64,000 bases of DNA, taken from contig AP025250.1 of the NCBI GenBank assembly GCA_020886235.1, forward strand, positions 248,001 through 312,000. The letters are read 5' to 3'. The first letter of the stretch is position 1. Each line of letters opens with the position of its first letter. The notes beneath the pieces are model-generated. The model was not told where the DNA came from. It worked only from the letters and a program-made list of their open reading frames with translations, and did no database searches. Below, in pieces: positions 37,272 to 46,664 of the stretch. Source of the stretch: Candidatus Dependentiae bacterium Noda2021 (GTDB lineage: Bacteria > Babelota > Babeliae > Babelales > Vermiphilaceae). The translations under genes and the position numbers were made by a program.

Positions 37272-37957
37272 TCACTAATCCTTTAAAAACAGTATACATT
37301 TTTTTAGGTCCTCCTGGTTCAGGCAAGGGGACCTTATCGAATCTATGTGTTAAGAATCTTGGTTGGAGCCAACTTTCAACCGGAAATTTATGCAGAAAAC
37401 ACATAGCAGAACAAACAGAAATAGGAAAGCAGATAGATTTAGCTTTAAAATCTGGTAAACTTATTTCTGATGCTTTGATAACAGAAATGGTCAAAGAATG
37501 GCTATTTGAAATTATTGACCGTGTTGATTCGGTAATTTTGGATGGGTTTCCAAGAACCCTACCCCAAGCTAAAGCTTTTGCAGATATAATTGCTGAAAAG
37601 TTGTCTACTGTACGAGCTAAAATAGTAAAGTTTTCTATTGATGATGAATTGGTTATTGCCCGCATAGGTAGTCGCTACGTTTGCCAGAATAAAAATTGTC
37701 AAACAGTTTATTCGTTAGTAGAAAATTCTAAGTTAGCTCCAAAAAGATCAATGATCTGCGATAATTGTAATGGTGAATTAATTCGCAGAAGCGACGATTC
37801 ATTAGATACAATTTGTGATCGTTTAAGTACATATCACAAGCATGAACAAGCATTAATAGATTATTACGCACAAACTGGATTTTCTGTTTTAGATTTCAAT
37901 GCTGAAAAGTCGATAGACTGCTTATTTGAGGAATTTAAAAAAATAAATGGAGTTTAA
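37268..37957 (+). CDS. adk: Adenylate kinase with zinc-binding lid
   Basis: Interconverts AMP + ATP with 2 ADP. The 229-residue protein has the P-loop FLGPPGSGKGTLSNL, the AMP-binding STGNLCR and the conserved LDGFPRTLPQAKAF. The lid carries C-x4-C and C-x2-C pairs (CQNKNC and CDNC), the zinc-lid form, although several usual lid arginines are hard to place, so it is a somewhat divergent member. The start is TTG, overlapping the secY stop as TTGA; its stop overlaps the map start by 1 nt. Confidence 0.93.
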   Translation: MITNPLKTVYIFLGPPGSGKGTLSNLCVKNLGWSQLSTGNLCRKHIAEQTEIGKQIDLALKSGKLISDALITEMVKEWLFEIIDRVDSVILDGFPRTLPQAKAFADIIAEKLSTVRAKIVKFSIDDELVIARIGSRYVCQNKNCQTVYSLVENSKLAPKRSMICDNCNGELIRRSDDSLDTICDRLSTYHKHEQALIDYYAQTGFSVLDFNAEKSIDCLFEEFKKINGV

Positions 37958-38721
37958 TGGTTATGATAACAATTAAAAACAAAGATTCGATTGAAAAAAT
38001 GTCTCGTGCCGGCAGTTTATTGCTCGAGGTCTTTGATGCCATTAAGCCCATTATTAAACCAGGAATAAGTACTGAGGCTATTGATACTTTTATTGAAGAT
38101 GAGCTAAAAAAACGTGATTTGGTTTCTAAATGCAAGGGCTATCACGGCTATCGTCATGTAAGTTGTATCTCGGTAAACGATGTAGTTGTGCATGGTGTAC
38201 CGTCGCCAAATACTCTTTTGAAAAATGGTGATTTGGTTAAAGTTGACATTTGTGTCTCATGGAATGGCTACTGTGCTGATATGGCTCGTCCCTATGTTGT
38301 TGGTGTGGTGAGCGACGCGACAAAAAAATTTATTGCCGTTGCCCAGCAAGCTTTAGACAGAGGAATTGAGAAAGCCCGTGCAGGAAATCATCTAACTGAT
38401 ATATCTGCTGCGATTCAAAAAGAAGTTGAGTCCAATGGTTATGGTGTTGTTAGAGACTTTGCAGGTCATGGAATTGGAAAACAAATGCATGAAGATCCAG
38501 AGATTCTTAACTACGGAAAGCCGGGTAAAGGTCCAATTTTAAGGCCCGGAATGACTTTTGCTATTGAGCCCATGATTACTTTTGGTAAGTATGATGTTTT
38601 TATCACTGATGATGGTTGGACAGTTAAGACATCGGATAAAAGTTTAGCAATGCATGTTGAGGATACAGTTCTCATTACTGATAGTGATCCAGTAATTTTA
38701 ACACGGCGTACGATTGAGTGA
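37957..38721 (+). CDS. map: Type I methionine aminopeptidase
   Basis: Removes the initiator methionine from nascent proteins. The 254-residue protein has all five metal ligands in context: [20 protein letters not shown] (two Asp), [16 protein letters not shown] (His), [10 protein letters not shown] (Glu) and [13 protein letters not shown] (Glu). It lacks the N-terminal SH3-binding or zinc extensions of some MetAPs. The start is the ATG at 37957, overlapping the adk stop; a second ATG lies two codons later. infA starts 4 nt after its stop. Confidence 0.96.
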   Translation: MVMITIKNKDSIEKMSRAGSLLLEVFDAIKPIIKPGISTEAIDTFIEDELKKRDLVSKCKGYHGYRHVSCISVNDVVVHGVPSPNTLLKNGDLVKVDICVSWNGYCADMARPYVVGVVSDATKKFIAVAQQALDRGIEKARAGNHLTDISAAIQKEVESNGYGVVRDFAGHGIGKQMHEDPEILNYGKPGKGPILRPGMTFAIEPMITFGKYDVFITDDGWTVKTSDKSLAMHVEDTVLITDSDPVILTRRTIE

Positions 38722-38725
38722 GTTT

Positions 38726-38971
38726 ATGGCTAACAAAAAGCAAGATTATAAACAAAAAGAAGAAGTAATAAAAGTTGATGGTATTGTTAAAGAAACATTA
38801 CCCAATGCGATGTTTCGCATTGAAATTGAGGGTGGCCATGAAGTGCTAGGGCACGTATCAGGAAAAATGCGTATGCATTATATAAAGATTTTGCCTGGAG
38901 ATAAGGTACAATTGGAGCTTTCCCCCTACGATTTAACTCGGGGAAGAATAATATTGAGGTATAAATCATAA
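38726..38971 (+). CDS. infA: Translation initiation factor IF-1
   Basis: Binds the A site of the 30S subunit during initiation. The 81-residue OB-fold protein has [60 protein letters not shown]. It carries about nine extra N-terminal residues ([13 protein letters not shown]) compared with typical IF-1. I use the ATG at 38726 over an upstream in-frame codon at 38714 that lies inside map. It contains an intact C5 run (38922-38926), a control for the frame-break pattern. Confidence 0.95.
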   Translation: MANKKQDYKQKEEVIKVDGIVKETLPNAMFRIEIEGGHEVLGHVSGKMRMHYIKILPGDKVQLELSPYDLTRGRIILRYKS

Positions 38972-39003
38972 CATCATGTTTGTTTCTCTAAGGGAAAGAT
39001 ATT

Positions 39004-39120
39004 ATGAAAGTAAGAACATCGGTAAAACAAATCTGCACTAATTGTCGCGTTATAAAACGTAAGGGTGTTGTGCGCGTTATTTGCCAGCGAAATGCCCGCC
39101 ACAAACAACGTCAGGGTTAG
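39004..39120 (+). CDS. rpmJ: 50S ribosomal protein bL36
   Basis: A 38-residue protein, [20 protein letters not shown] followed by [18 protein letters not shown], translated directly from the sequence; it is too short for most gene callers. It has the zinc ligands C-x2-C, C and H (CTNC, CQRNARH), so it is the zinc-binding C+ form. A GGGAAAGATATT leads to the ATG at 39004. Position between infA and rpsM is the standard one. Confidence 0.97.
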   Translation: MKVRTSVKQICTNCRVIKRKGVVRVICQRNARHKQRQG

Positions 39121-39140
39121 TTCACACATAAGGATTAGGT

Positions 39141-39530
39141 ATGGCCAGAATTGAAGGTATAAATTTACCATCAAATAAAAGAATTGAGTATGGATTGACT
39201 TATTTATTCGGAATCGGATTAAAGTCATCCCAAGATATTTTGCGCAAGCTTGGTATCAGTTTTGACAAGCGCGTTAGAGAATTAAGTAATGATGAAATTG
39301 CGTCCATTCAAAAAGAAGTATCTTCAAATTATACGACTGAAGGTGAATTGCGCAAAGAAATTACTATGAACATTAAGCGCTTACAAGAAATTGGATGCTA
39401 TGCTGGTCTCCGCCATAAAAAGGGTCTTCCCGTTCGCGGTCAAAGAACCAAAACTAATGCGCGTACCAGAAAAGGTCCTCGTAAGAAGGGTTCTGCAATT
39501 GCGTTGAAGCGTAAAGTTTCTAAAAAATAA
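39141..39530 (+). CDS. rpsM: 30S ribosomal protein uS13
   Basis: 30S head protein contacting P-site tRNA. The 129-residue sequence has [60 protein letters not shown] and [20 protein letters not shown]. It is slightly longer than usual, with a basic C-terminal tail ending [22 protein letters not shown] leads to the start. Confidence 0.97.
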   Translation: MARIEGINLPSNKRIEYGLTYLFGIGLKSSQDILRKLGISFDKRVRELSNDEIASIQKEVSSNYTTEGELRKEITMNIKRLQEIGCYAGLRHKKGLPVRGQRTKTNARTRKGPRKKGSAIALKRKVSKK

Positions 39531-39563
39531 TTGATGCTCGTTTATAAGAGGTAAAATAAGCCA

Positions 39564-39947
39564 ATGGCATACAAGAAAAAAACAAAAAAAACCAAAATTC
39601 AGGTTGATTCCGTAATTGCCCATGTAAAGTCTACATTTAATAATACATTGGTTGCAATCACTACGCTCGACGGAAATGTCCTATTGCGCGGTAGTGCTGG
39701 ACAAATGGGCTTCAAAGGCGCACGTAAAGGAACTCCTTTTGCGGCAGGCCAAATCGGAACTACTCTTGCAAAAGAAATGAACATTATGGGAATCAAGAAA
39801 GTTGAAGTCAACTTACAAGGTCCTGGTTCTGGTAGAGACTCAGTTGTGCGTTCATTGCAAGCATCTGGATTAGATGTACAAGTTTTACGAGATGTTACAC
39901 CATTGCCTCACAATGGTTGCAGACCACCTAAAAAACGTCGCGTTTAA
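39564..39947 (+). CDS. rpsK: 30S ribosomal protein uS11
   Basis: Platform protein at the E site. The 127-residue sequence has IAHVKSTFNNTLVAITTLDG, GQMGFKGARKGTPFAAGQI, KKVEVNLQGPGSGRDSVVRS and VTPLPHNGCRPPKKRRV. The DxTPxPHNGCRPPKxRRV ending is invariant in bacteria. The ATG at 39564 has GAGGTAAAATAAGCCA upstream. rpsD follows after 47 nt. Confidence 0.97.
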   Translation: MAYKKKTKKTKIQVDSVIAHVKSTFNNTLVAITTLDGNVLLRGSAGQMGFKGARKGTPFAAGQIGTTLAKEMNIMGIKKVEVNLQGPGSGRDSVVRSLQASGLDVQVLRDVTPLPHNGCRPPKKRRV

Positions 39948-39994
39948 TCATCTGCTTCGATTAGTAACATAAAATTTAATCAATTAAGGTTAAT

Positions 39995-40546
39995 ATGGAT
40001 AACAAAGCTACAAAAGGAAGCGCTGAACAATCAACTAATAAGCGCCCTCGTAAATTGTCTGAGTATGGCAAACAGTTAGAAGAAAAACAAAAAGTTAAGC
40101 ACATGTATGGCTTAAGAGAACGTCAATTTAAACGTTTTTTTGACATAGCTAACAAAAGTGCTGAAGGTATGCCTGGTGAAAACTTATTAAGTTTGCTTGA
40201 GCGTAGACTTGATAACACTGTTTACCGTTTAAAACTTGCAAATACACGTGCACAAGCTCGTCAAATAGTTGTACACGGCCACGTATATGTAAATGGTAAA
40301 AAAGTTCATTCACCATCATTCTTTGTAAAAGTAAATGATGAAATTTCTCTTGCTCCTAGCGTGCTTGATAAAGCTGTTTTTGTTGAGCAAGTTGTAGATA
40401 AAAGATTGAACATTGGTATCAAGGTGCCAGATTGGCTCGAATTGAACAAAAAAGATAGAAAGGGTCGCGTATTGCGCAATCCAGTTCGCTCTGATGTTCA
40501 AACTCCAATTGAAGAGCATCTCATTGTTGAGTTGTATTCTAAATAA
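39995..40546 (+). CDS. rpsD: 30S ribosomal protein uS4, lacking the N-terminal zinc/globular segment
   Basis: Primary 16S rRNA binder and fidelity protein. From residue 18 it matches uS4: RPRKLSEYGKQLEEKQKVKH, MYGLRERQFKRFFDIANK, NLLSLLERRLDNTVYRL and the S4 domain ARQIVVHGHVYVNGKKVHSP. The usual N-terminus (about 25-45 residues including R-Y-x-G-P and often a four-cysteine zinc site) is missing and replaced by a short Lys/Ser/Asn-rich sequence. An AAGGTTAAT lies right before the ATG and only 47 nt separate it from rpsK, so a hidden upstream exon-like frame is not possible. The shortening appears real. Confidence 0.93.
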   Translation: MDNKATKGSAEQSTNKRPRKLSEYGKQLEEKQKVKHMYGLRERQFKRFFDIANKSAEGMPGENLLSLLERRLDNTVYRLKLANTRAQARQIVVHGHVYVNGKKVHSPSFFVKVNDEISLAPSVLDKAVFVEQVVDKRLNIGIKVPDWLELNKKDRKGRVLRNPVRSDVQTPIEEHLIVELYSK

Positions 40547-40595
40547 TTTGGGTTAATGCATTTATCAGTAAGTTAGTATAAGACCGTGAGGTTAC

Positions 40596-41636
40596 ATGGA
40601 AAAAAAACAGTTTAGACCGCTCATTGTACCCAAAATTAGTTGGAATAAAAAAGAACTCACCAGTACGTTTGGTGAACTTGTTGCCCAACCTTTGGAACCA
40701 GGATTTGGTATTACCCTTGGAAACGCCCTAAGACGAATTCTTTTAGGTGGTGTTGAAGGATCTGCGGTTACATCAGTGATTATAAAAGGCGTAAATAATG
40801 AATTTGCAAGCAATAGTGGCGTAGAAGAAGATGCTATGCAACTTGTGCTTAACATTAAGAATATTATTGTACGCAACAAAACAGGTCTTCCTGGCAAAAT
40901 GCACTTACTCGTAAAGGGTGAAGGCGTTGCGCGCGTTGCAGATATCAAAGCCGATGATCATCTTGAGCTAGTTAATACTGATCATGTACTTGCTCACATT
41001 GCTAATGATGGCGAGTTGGATATTGAGTTTTTTGTAGAGTCCGGTCGCGGATACAAAGCTGCTCAATGGCCTGCTGATAAAGCATTGCAAGAAGATAACA
41101 GAATCTTTATAGATGCTATGTTTTCTCCTGTTAGAAAAGTAATGTTTGACGTGGAAAAAACCCGTGTTGGTAAAGATATTGATTACGACAAATTAATATT
41201 GCGTATAACTACTGACGGCTCTGAAAATCCATTGGATGTTCTTCACTATGCTGTTTCTGTATTAAGAAATCAGTTAGAGCATTTCATGCACAGCGCAGAA
41301 ATTCCATTTAATGAAATATCTGCTATGCCTGATGAAGAGAAGAAAAATGAGCCTATGGAATCTGATAGTCTAGGTGGGGTATCTGTTGAGCTTTTAGCAA
41401 AACCGGTAGAAGAACTCGAACTATCTGTCAGAGCACACAATTGCTTAATTAATGCTGGAATTAAAAGAATTATTGACTTAGTAAATCTTAATGAAGATGA
41501 AGTTCTCAAAATTAAGAATTTTGGAAGAAAGTCACTTAATGAAGTTAAAGATAGCATGAAAGAACTTGGCTTGAACTTTGGTATGAATATCAAAGAAGCT
41601 CAGTTAAAAAAAGCATTGAAGACTGAAGAAGAATAA
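40596..41636 (+). CDS. rpoA: RNA polymerase alpha subunit
   Basis: Assembles RNA polymerase and contacts UP elements and activators. The 346-residue protein has an N-terminal domain with TFGELVAQPLEPGFGITLGN, ALRRILLGGVEGSAVTSV, AHIANDGELDIEFFVESGRG and a C-terminal domain with LELSVRAHNCLINAGIKRII, DLVNLNEDEVLKIKNFGRKS, LNEVKDSMKELGLNFGM. Both domains and the acidic linker are normal. It lies in the alpha operon between rpsD and rplQ. Confidence 0.97.
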   Translation: MEKKQFRPLIVPKISWNKKELTSTFGELVAQPLEPGFGITLGNALRRILLGGVEGSAVTSVIIKGVNNEFASNSGVEEDAMQLVLNIKNIIVRNKTGLPGKMHLLVKGEGVARVADIKADDHLELVNTDHVLAHIANDGELDIEFFVESGRGYKAAQWPADKALQEDNRIFIDAMFSPVRKVMFDVEKTRVGKDIDYDKLILRITTDGSENPLDVLHYAVSVLRNQLEHFMHSAEIPFNEISAMPDEEKKNEPMESDSLGGVSVELLAKPVEELELSVRAHNCLINAGIKRIIDLVNLNEDEVLKIKNFGRKSLNEVKDSMKELGLNFGMNIKEAQLKKALKTEEE

Positions 41637-41667
41637 TTGACTTGATATTTAAATACAGGTTTTGACC

Positions 41668-42024
41668 ATGAAACACCAAAGCGGTAAAGTAAAATTAAAT
41701 TTAAAGCCAGCGCATAAACGCTCGATGATTCGTAATCAAACTATTCATTTGATCACTTACGGACATCTTGTTTCTACCAAAGCTAACGTTAAAGAAGTTC
41801 AACGTTATGCTGAAAAATTAGTGACTATTGCTCGTGAAGGTAACAACTTCAATGCACGTCGTCGCGCTTTATCTTTATTACCTTACAAAGAAGAAGCTCT
41901 TGTAAAGCTCTTTAAAGAAATAGCACCAAATTATGTATCACGTCCAGGCGGCTACACAAGAGTAATTTCTTTAGGTAGACGCGTGAGTGACACTGCGCTC
42001 GTTGCAAGATTAGAGTGGGTATAA
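41668..42024 (+). CDS. rplQ: 50S ribosomal protein bL17
   Basis: Tunnel-exit protein. The 118-residue sequence has MKHQSGKVKLNLKPAHKRSM, IRNQTIHLITYGHLVSTKAN, KEVQRYAEKLVTIAREGN and GYTRVISLGRRVSDTALVAR. The start is the ATG at 41668; a TTG two codons earlier is less likely. It ends the alpha operon proper; an NfuA-like gene follows after 4 nt. Confidence 0.96.
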   Translation: MKHQSGKVKLNLKPAHKRSMIRNQTIHLITYGHLVSTKANVKEVQRYAEKLVTIAREGNNFNARRRALSLLPYKEEALVKLFKEIAPNYVSRPGGYTRVISLGRRVSDTALVARLEWV

Positions 42025-42028
42025 TTTC

Positions 42029-42271
42029 ATGCCTGAATCTAATTTAGTAGAGCAGATTGTCAATTTCATTGAAGAAATGAGACCAGCTATTAAAATGGAT
42101 GGCGGTGATTTAGAGTTTGTTAAGTACCAAGATGGCATTGTGTATGTTAAGTTAAAAGGCGCATGTGTAACGTGTCCTGCTTCAATGTATACACTAAAGC
42201 TCGGTGTTGAAGAACGGCTAAAAGAATTACTGCCCGAAGTTCAAGAAGTAGTTTCAGTTGACGATGAATAA
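42029..42271 (+). CDS. NifU C-terminal-domain Fe-S scaffold/carrier (NfuA/Nfu type)
   Basis: An 80-residue stand-alone Nfu domain: FIEEMRPAIKMDGGDLEFVK, VKLKGACVTCPASMYTLKLG and VEERLKELLPEVQEVVSVDD. The CxxC in GACVTCPAS is the pair that holds a shared [4Fe-4S] cluster between two monomers for delivery to client enzymes. It lacks the degenerate A-type domain of E. coli NfuA. It starts 4 nt after rplQ and is followed by a terminator, so it appears to be the last gene of the ribosomal transcript, which would tie Fe-S cluster supply to growth rate. Confidence 0.92.
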   Translation: MPESNLVEQIVNFIEEMRPAIKMDGGDLEFVKYQDGIVYVKLKGACVTCPASMYTLKLGVEERLKELLPEVQEVVSVDDE

Positions 42272-42289
42272 TTGATTGCTCTAAAAATT

Positions 42290-42328
42290 ATTAAGCCACA
42301 TGCTTATTATTAAGTGTGTGGCTTTTTT
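42290..42328 (+). terminator. Intrinsic terminator closing the ribosomal super-operon
   Basis: AAGCCACA (about 42292-42299) pairs with TGTGTGGCTT (about 42315-42324) around a 14-nt AT-rich loop, with a run of T right after. Position directly after nfu fits the end of the transcript that begins at rpsL. Confidence 0.88.
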
Positions 42329-42360
42329 ATGTGGTAAAATTTGTGTGAATTGGGTTCTGC

Positions 42361-43248
42361 ATGTTAGATAAACAAGTAACTCGTAAACTAATTTTAAGTT
42401 GCATAGCATACTTTCTTATTGGTTCTCAAACTTCTTGTTCTGATATTAAATTGTTAAGCGAGCATCAAATAAGAGAAAAAATGACAAATTTTAAAGCAAA
42501 CATGAATTTTGTAATGGATGATACAAAATCTGGAATATGCTGGCAAATTTGCTTTGATTACAAAAACAATAAAACTCATTGTACATGTACACAAACTAAA
42601 TCAGAGACTTCAGCATTCAAAGAAGTTGTACCCCTTGTTGCTCAAGATAATTGCCCCCAGGTATTATCGGCAGACCAACTTGCTCAATATTTAAAAAATA
42701 AAAATATTTTGATCTATACCGGTGCTGGGGTTTCTGCAGGGATTGTACCTACAATGACTGATATTTTAGGAAATTTAGCACTGTTTAAAAATAATAAAGA
42801 GAGCTTTTATGACCTCTTTAATGATACATCCGATCTTCAACGTAATATTAACTATATGCATACTTTTTTTAATGCATGTATCAATGGAAGACCTTCTGCA
42901 GCCCATGAGGCTATTACTCAAATGGCGCAAAAAATGCACTGTATCGTTGTGACTGAGAATTTAGATCTCTTACACGAAAAAACGGGATTAGATGTTACTA
43001 AGCGCGGTGAAAATGGTCATATATTTACCGATGAGACAATCTTGAGTTGCCAAATGCTCCAGCATATCGACGTAATAGTGTGCATCGGTCTTGCTTCAGA
43101 TGAAAGTGGTCTGTTGACTGCTTATAAGCAATCCAACAAGGAGGGCGTTCTTGTTGGCATAAATGTTCAGCTGCCCGAATACCTATCGCCCCAAGATTTT
43201 TTTGTAACAGGAGACGTTCAAAACATCTTGCCTCAATTAGTGCAGTGA
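42361..43248 (+). CDS. Divergent sirtuin (Sir2)-like protein with N-terminal signal/lipoprotein-like segment
   Basis: A 295-residue protein. Residues 9-26 form a hydrophobic export segment ending QTSC (a poor lipobox). Residues 108-290 resemble a Sir2 NAD+-binding fold: ILIYTGAGVSAG (121-127), RPSAAHEAI (177-185; sirtuins have KPNxAHxAL), VVTENLDLLHEKTG (196-209; sirtuins VVTQNIDxLHxxAG) and VIVCIGLASDESGLL near the C-terminal Rossmann strand. The DFRG of the first loop, the zinc CxxC pairs and a clear HG catalytic histidine are missing or displaced (a NGH at 218-220 is the only candidate). A cysteine-rich stretch (60-76) precedes the domain. Deacetylase activity is thus doubtful, while NAD binding is plausible. 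Exported sirtuins are unusual. Confidence 0.7.
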   Translation: MLDKQVTRKLILSCIAYFLIGSQTSCSDIKLLSEHQIREKMTNFKANMNFVMDDTKSGICWQICFDYKNNKTHCTCTQTKSETSAFKEVVPLVAQDNCPQVLSADQLAQYLKNKNILIYTGAGVSAGIVPTMTDILGNLALFKNNKESFYDLFNDTSDLQRNINYMHTFFNACINGRPSAAHEAITQMAQKMHCIVVTENLDLLHEKTGLDVTKRGENGHIFTDETILSCQMLQHIDVIVCIGLASDESGLLTAYKQSNKEGVLVGINVQLPEYLSPQDFFVTGDVQNILPQLVQ

Positions 43249-43394
43249 ACTGAATGAGCTATTAAATCAATATGTAATAAATTTCACTTCTGGGCAAAGC
43301 AATGTTAATACCTAGAGTGCCCATGATTTTTTATTGCATGAACATAAAATCCTTTAAATAATCACATTATTGGAGATTATAGTACTCGTTAACC

Positions 43395-43814
43395 CTAGAG
43401 TTCGTCAGCTATGGCGTCAATTCCGGCTTGAGCACAGATTCCATCAAGCTCAGGATTTGCTCCACTAATCCCAATAGAGCCTATGTGTTGACCATCTTTC
43501 GTTATGATAGGTAATCCTCCTTCAAGTAAGACTATGCCAGGTACACTCAAATAGGGGCCATTAGGGGTATTAAGATTGCGCTCTGCTAAAGCTTTAGTTG
43601 AAATGGGGATGCTCGCAGATGTTAATGCTTTTAATTGTGCCATGCGCACGCTCACAAAATTATTACCGTCCATACGACGATAGTACTTAAGATTTCCGTG
43701 TGAATCCATAATGGCAATCACAATCTTTAGTTTTTTTTCAAAAGCACTTTTTTCAGCGGCATCGGCCATTTTTTTGGCCATAGATAGTGACAGTGCTTTT
43801 ACAGTAATAGTCAT
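43395..43814 (-). CDS. GlcG/HbpS family (DUF336) small protein
   Basis: A 139-residue protein with the family layout: LSMAKKMADAAEKSAFEKKL, KIVIAIMDSHGNLKYYRRMD, the long central region ending GGLPIITKDGQHIGSIGISG and GICAQAGIDAI. HbpS of Streptomyces binds haem and degrades or senses it, and others in the family are glyoxylate/glycolate-linked of unknown role; function here cannot be fixed. There is no signal peptide. It lies between the sirtuin-like gene (convergent) and sbcC (same strand, 56 nt away). Confidence 0.85.
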   Translation of the reverse strand: MTITVKALSLSMAKKMADAAEKSAFEKKLKIVIAIMDSHGNLKYYRRMDGNNFVSVRMAQLKALTSASIPISTKALAERNLNTPNGPYLSVPGIVLLEGGLPIITKDGQHIGSIGISGANPELDGICAQAGIDAIADEL

Positions 43815-43870
43815 GATAGTCCCTTTATAACACAGATTTTGACACGAATAGTATTCGCATATAATAATTA

Positions 43871-46575
43871 CTAGCCTTGTTCCATGATGGTGATTTCACT
43901 ACCACGGGTACCTTTTTCTATAACAAAATGCACGGGGAATTGGTTTTTCATAGTAGCTAAGTGCGAAACAATAATAATTTTTGCAAAATCTTGTTGTATT
44001 GCGTACAGGCAATCCATAATGTGCTGTAACCCATCTTCATCTTGAGAACCAAAACCTTCATCAATTATGAGTGTTTGCAGCGCTGTACCAGACCTACGCG
44101 CAAGAAGTTTTGAAATTGAAACGCGTAAAGCAAAATCTATTCTAAATGCTTCGCCCCCTGAAAAAAGTTCATAGGGCCGCAAACCGGTAGCATCAGATAT
44201 TTTTATATCTAACGTTTCACGTGTTCCACCTTTTTTTAAATCTCGAAGTGACTCAATAAATATTTGTGTTTGATTGTCTGTCAAGCGCGACAATAGTATA
44301 TTAGCCTCGGATTCAATTTCAGGAAGGACATCTTCAATCAGTAAGGCTTGGATGCCATCTTTGCTTGATGCTAATGCTATCGCTTGATAATCATAGCAAG
44401 CAGCTTCAATGTGTTTGATTGCTTCCAAGTGTTTCTGTGCATTTTGTTGCAACCCGGTAAGACGTTCTCGTAATTGTGTATTTTTTGTATAAAGGATCAA
44501 CAAATCTTTTTTTTCAGCATCTAGTGTATTCAATTGAATATTTAGCTGATTTTGTTGATCAACTATTATCTGCCGGTCAGCTTCCAGACTATCGTATGCT
44601 GATAATTCGAGAGAGATGTCCATTATGTTTTTTTTGCAATTTTTTAGCTCAGTGGTACCAAGACAAATTTGGCGCAATCTATCGTTTTGGGCACTCATTT
44701 TTTGTAGGAGGCTGCCCAGGTTATTTATGTGAGAATCAATCTGTGCCAATTTGTTTTGTAAATCATCGTGAGTTTTTTCTTGGTATGATACGGCTGCTAG
44801 TTCAGCTTGAATATCAATAAGTTGTTTATTAAGTGCAGAGTACTCTACATTATTTTCTAAAAAAGGCTGATTTTTGAATGATGCAAGATCGCGTTCCAGA
44901 TCATGTATTTTTTTATTCAGAATAGCTAATACGCCTTGACTATCTTGAAGATCTGTTTGAATGGTCAACAAATTGGTATTGACCTTAGCATACTGCTGTT
45001 CTAATTCACGTAATTGCGTGGAATATATAATTTTTTGGTTTTTATCTTTTTTATTCTGTTCATAGGTAGTGTGTTGCTCAATTAAAATTGTTTTAAGCTT
45101 TTTTGTTGAACGATATAATCGCTCAAGTGTGTGCTTAAGCTTTTGTTCTTCACGTGATAATTTGTTTTGTATAAAGCGCTTGCGAGATGCTGAAAGATTT
45201 TGTTCGCACAAAGGGCAGCATGGAGAATCGTTGTCTGATAAATTTGATTTATGTAAAACGCTATCTAATTGAGCTTTGGTAGCATTGCCTAAAGCAATCC
45301 ATTGTTGGTAATATTCTTTGCGTTTTTCAAACTGTTTTTCAATACCATTGTGTTCCAAGTGGTCCAATTCTGCTATGTCGGATTGCAGTTTTAAAATTCT
45401 CTTTTCAAGTGCAGATTTCTCTCGCTCTAAGGCCGTGCGTGTTTGCTCCTGTTGTTCTTGCTGAGTTTTCACCATACGCGCCTCGAGCCGGGTTTGCTCA
45501 AGCTGCATCACCAGAGTGTCAGATTTTTTTGAATGTTGGGACGTTAGTGAAACCGCCAACGTTTGTATCTGGTCTTTAGTAGTTAAGTAAGACTCGGTCA
45601 GGGCTAATTTTTTTTGTAACTGCTCTTGTTGAAGTCGCAATTGAGTAGATACTTCTTGTTTTTGCTGATTGAGCAGGGTAAGAGTGCCTGCAGCCCCTCT
45701 GTTTTGGTGTATCGTTCGCCATTCTAATACCTGTGATTTCCATTGCTCTAATTTTTTTTCGTAGTCTTGTTGAGCTAAGGTACGCTTGAATAAAAGATGT
45801 TCTTGGAGCTGCTGTTTGTGCATAATTGCGGCGTGCTGTTTTTCTAGGTCAATTTTTTGTTGCTCTAATTGTTGAAATAGCACATTATTTTTATCAATAC
45901 GCTCAGTTAACGATACTTGTTCATCAATAACTGGTAATAAGAGCTGTATTTCTGCCTGGATTGATTCTTGCAGTAGCTGTATTCCACTTTTTTCAGCCGT
46001 GAGTATTCGCACTTTTTCATGCGCTTTTTTTCTTAATGATTCATATTTTGTCAGCCCAAGGATGTTTGCTAAAATTTCTTTTCGTTCTTTGGGGGATTTT
46101 TTTGAAAATTCATTTGATTGACCTTGTCGTAAAAATGCTGAATTAACAAAAGAATCAAAATCAAGATGAATGGTATTTTCAATTTTAGCTTGAGTATCTT
46201 TAATAGTTTTATCGGTAAGGGGTATGAATTTTTGTGTGTCAATCTCAAGCATGCCAAAATCAACTTGTGAATGCGGCTTACCATAGAGGTTTAAAAATTC
46301 CCTGCGCACGCGGTATGTTTGACCATTACATTCAAAATCAAGGGCTACAAGCATGTGTGTTTGGCCCAGTCTTAATAATCCTTGATCTGCCTTTGAAGTG
46401 CCGCCTATTTTACGGGCTTGCCCCAAATAGCCCATGTTATAGCGTCAAGGAGGGCTGATTTGCCATGACCGTTTTTTCCCGATAAGCAAATCAGGGGATA
46501 GCTATTAAAATTAATGGTTTGCAGCTCAGAGCCATAACTCAAAAAGTTTTTGATTTGCATTTGTAAGGGTATCAT
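43871..46575 (-). CDS. sbcC: SbcC/Rad50-type SMC nuclease subunit (frame break near the N-terminus)
   Basis: ATPase of the SbcCD nuclease that opens hairpins and protein-blocked ends. The first 52 residues, from the ATG at 46573-46575 (GCAGGA upstream), hold QIKNFLSYG and Walker A SGKNGHGKSALLDAITWAIW. The frame then breaks: one extra base in the CCCC at 46421-46424 gives WGQARKIGGT and continues for the remaining protein to 901 residues. Then come two long coiled coils around a zinc hook (CCPLCEQ), signature ELFSGGEAFRIDFAL and Walker B LIIDEGFGSQDEDG. Without the correction Walker A is lost. No sbcD nuclease gene is adjacent. Confidence 0.92.
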
Positions 46576-46664
46576 TAAATCCTGCTGTGCTAGGTAAAAT
46601 TTACCTTTAACATAGCATCTTTAACGTGAGTTAGGAATAGCAGTTAATCTTAACATAATTGAAA

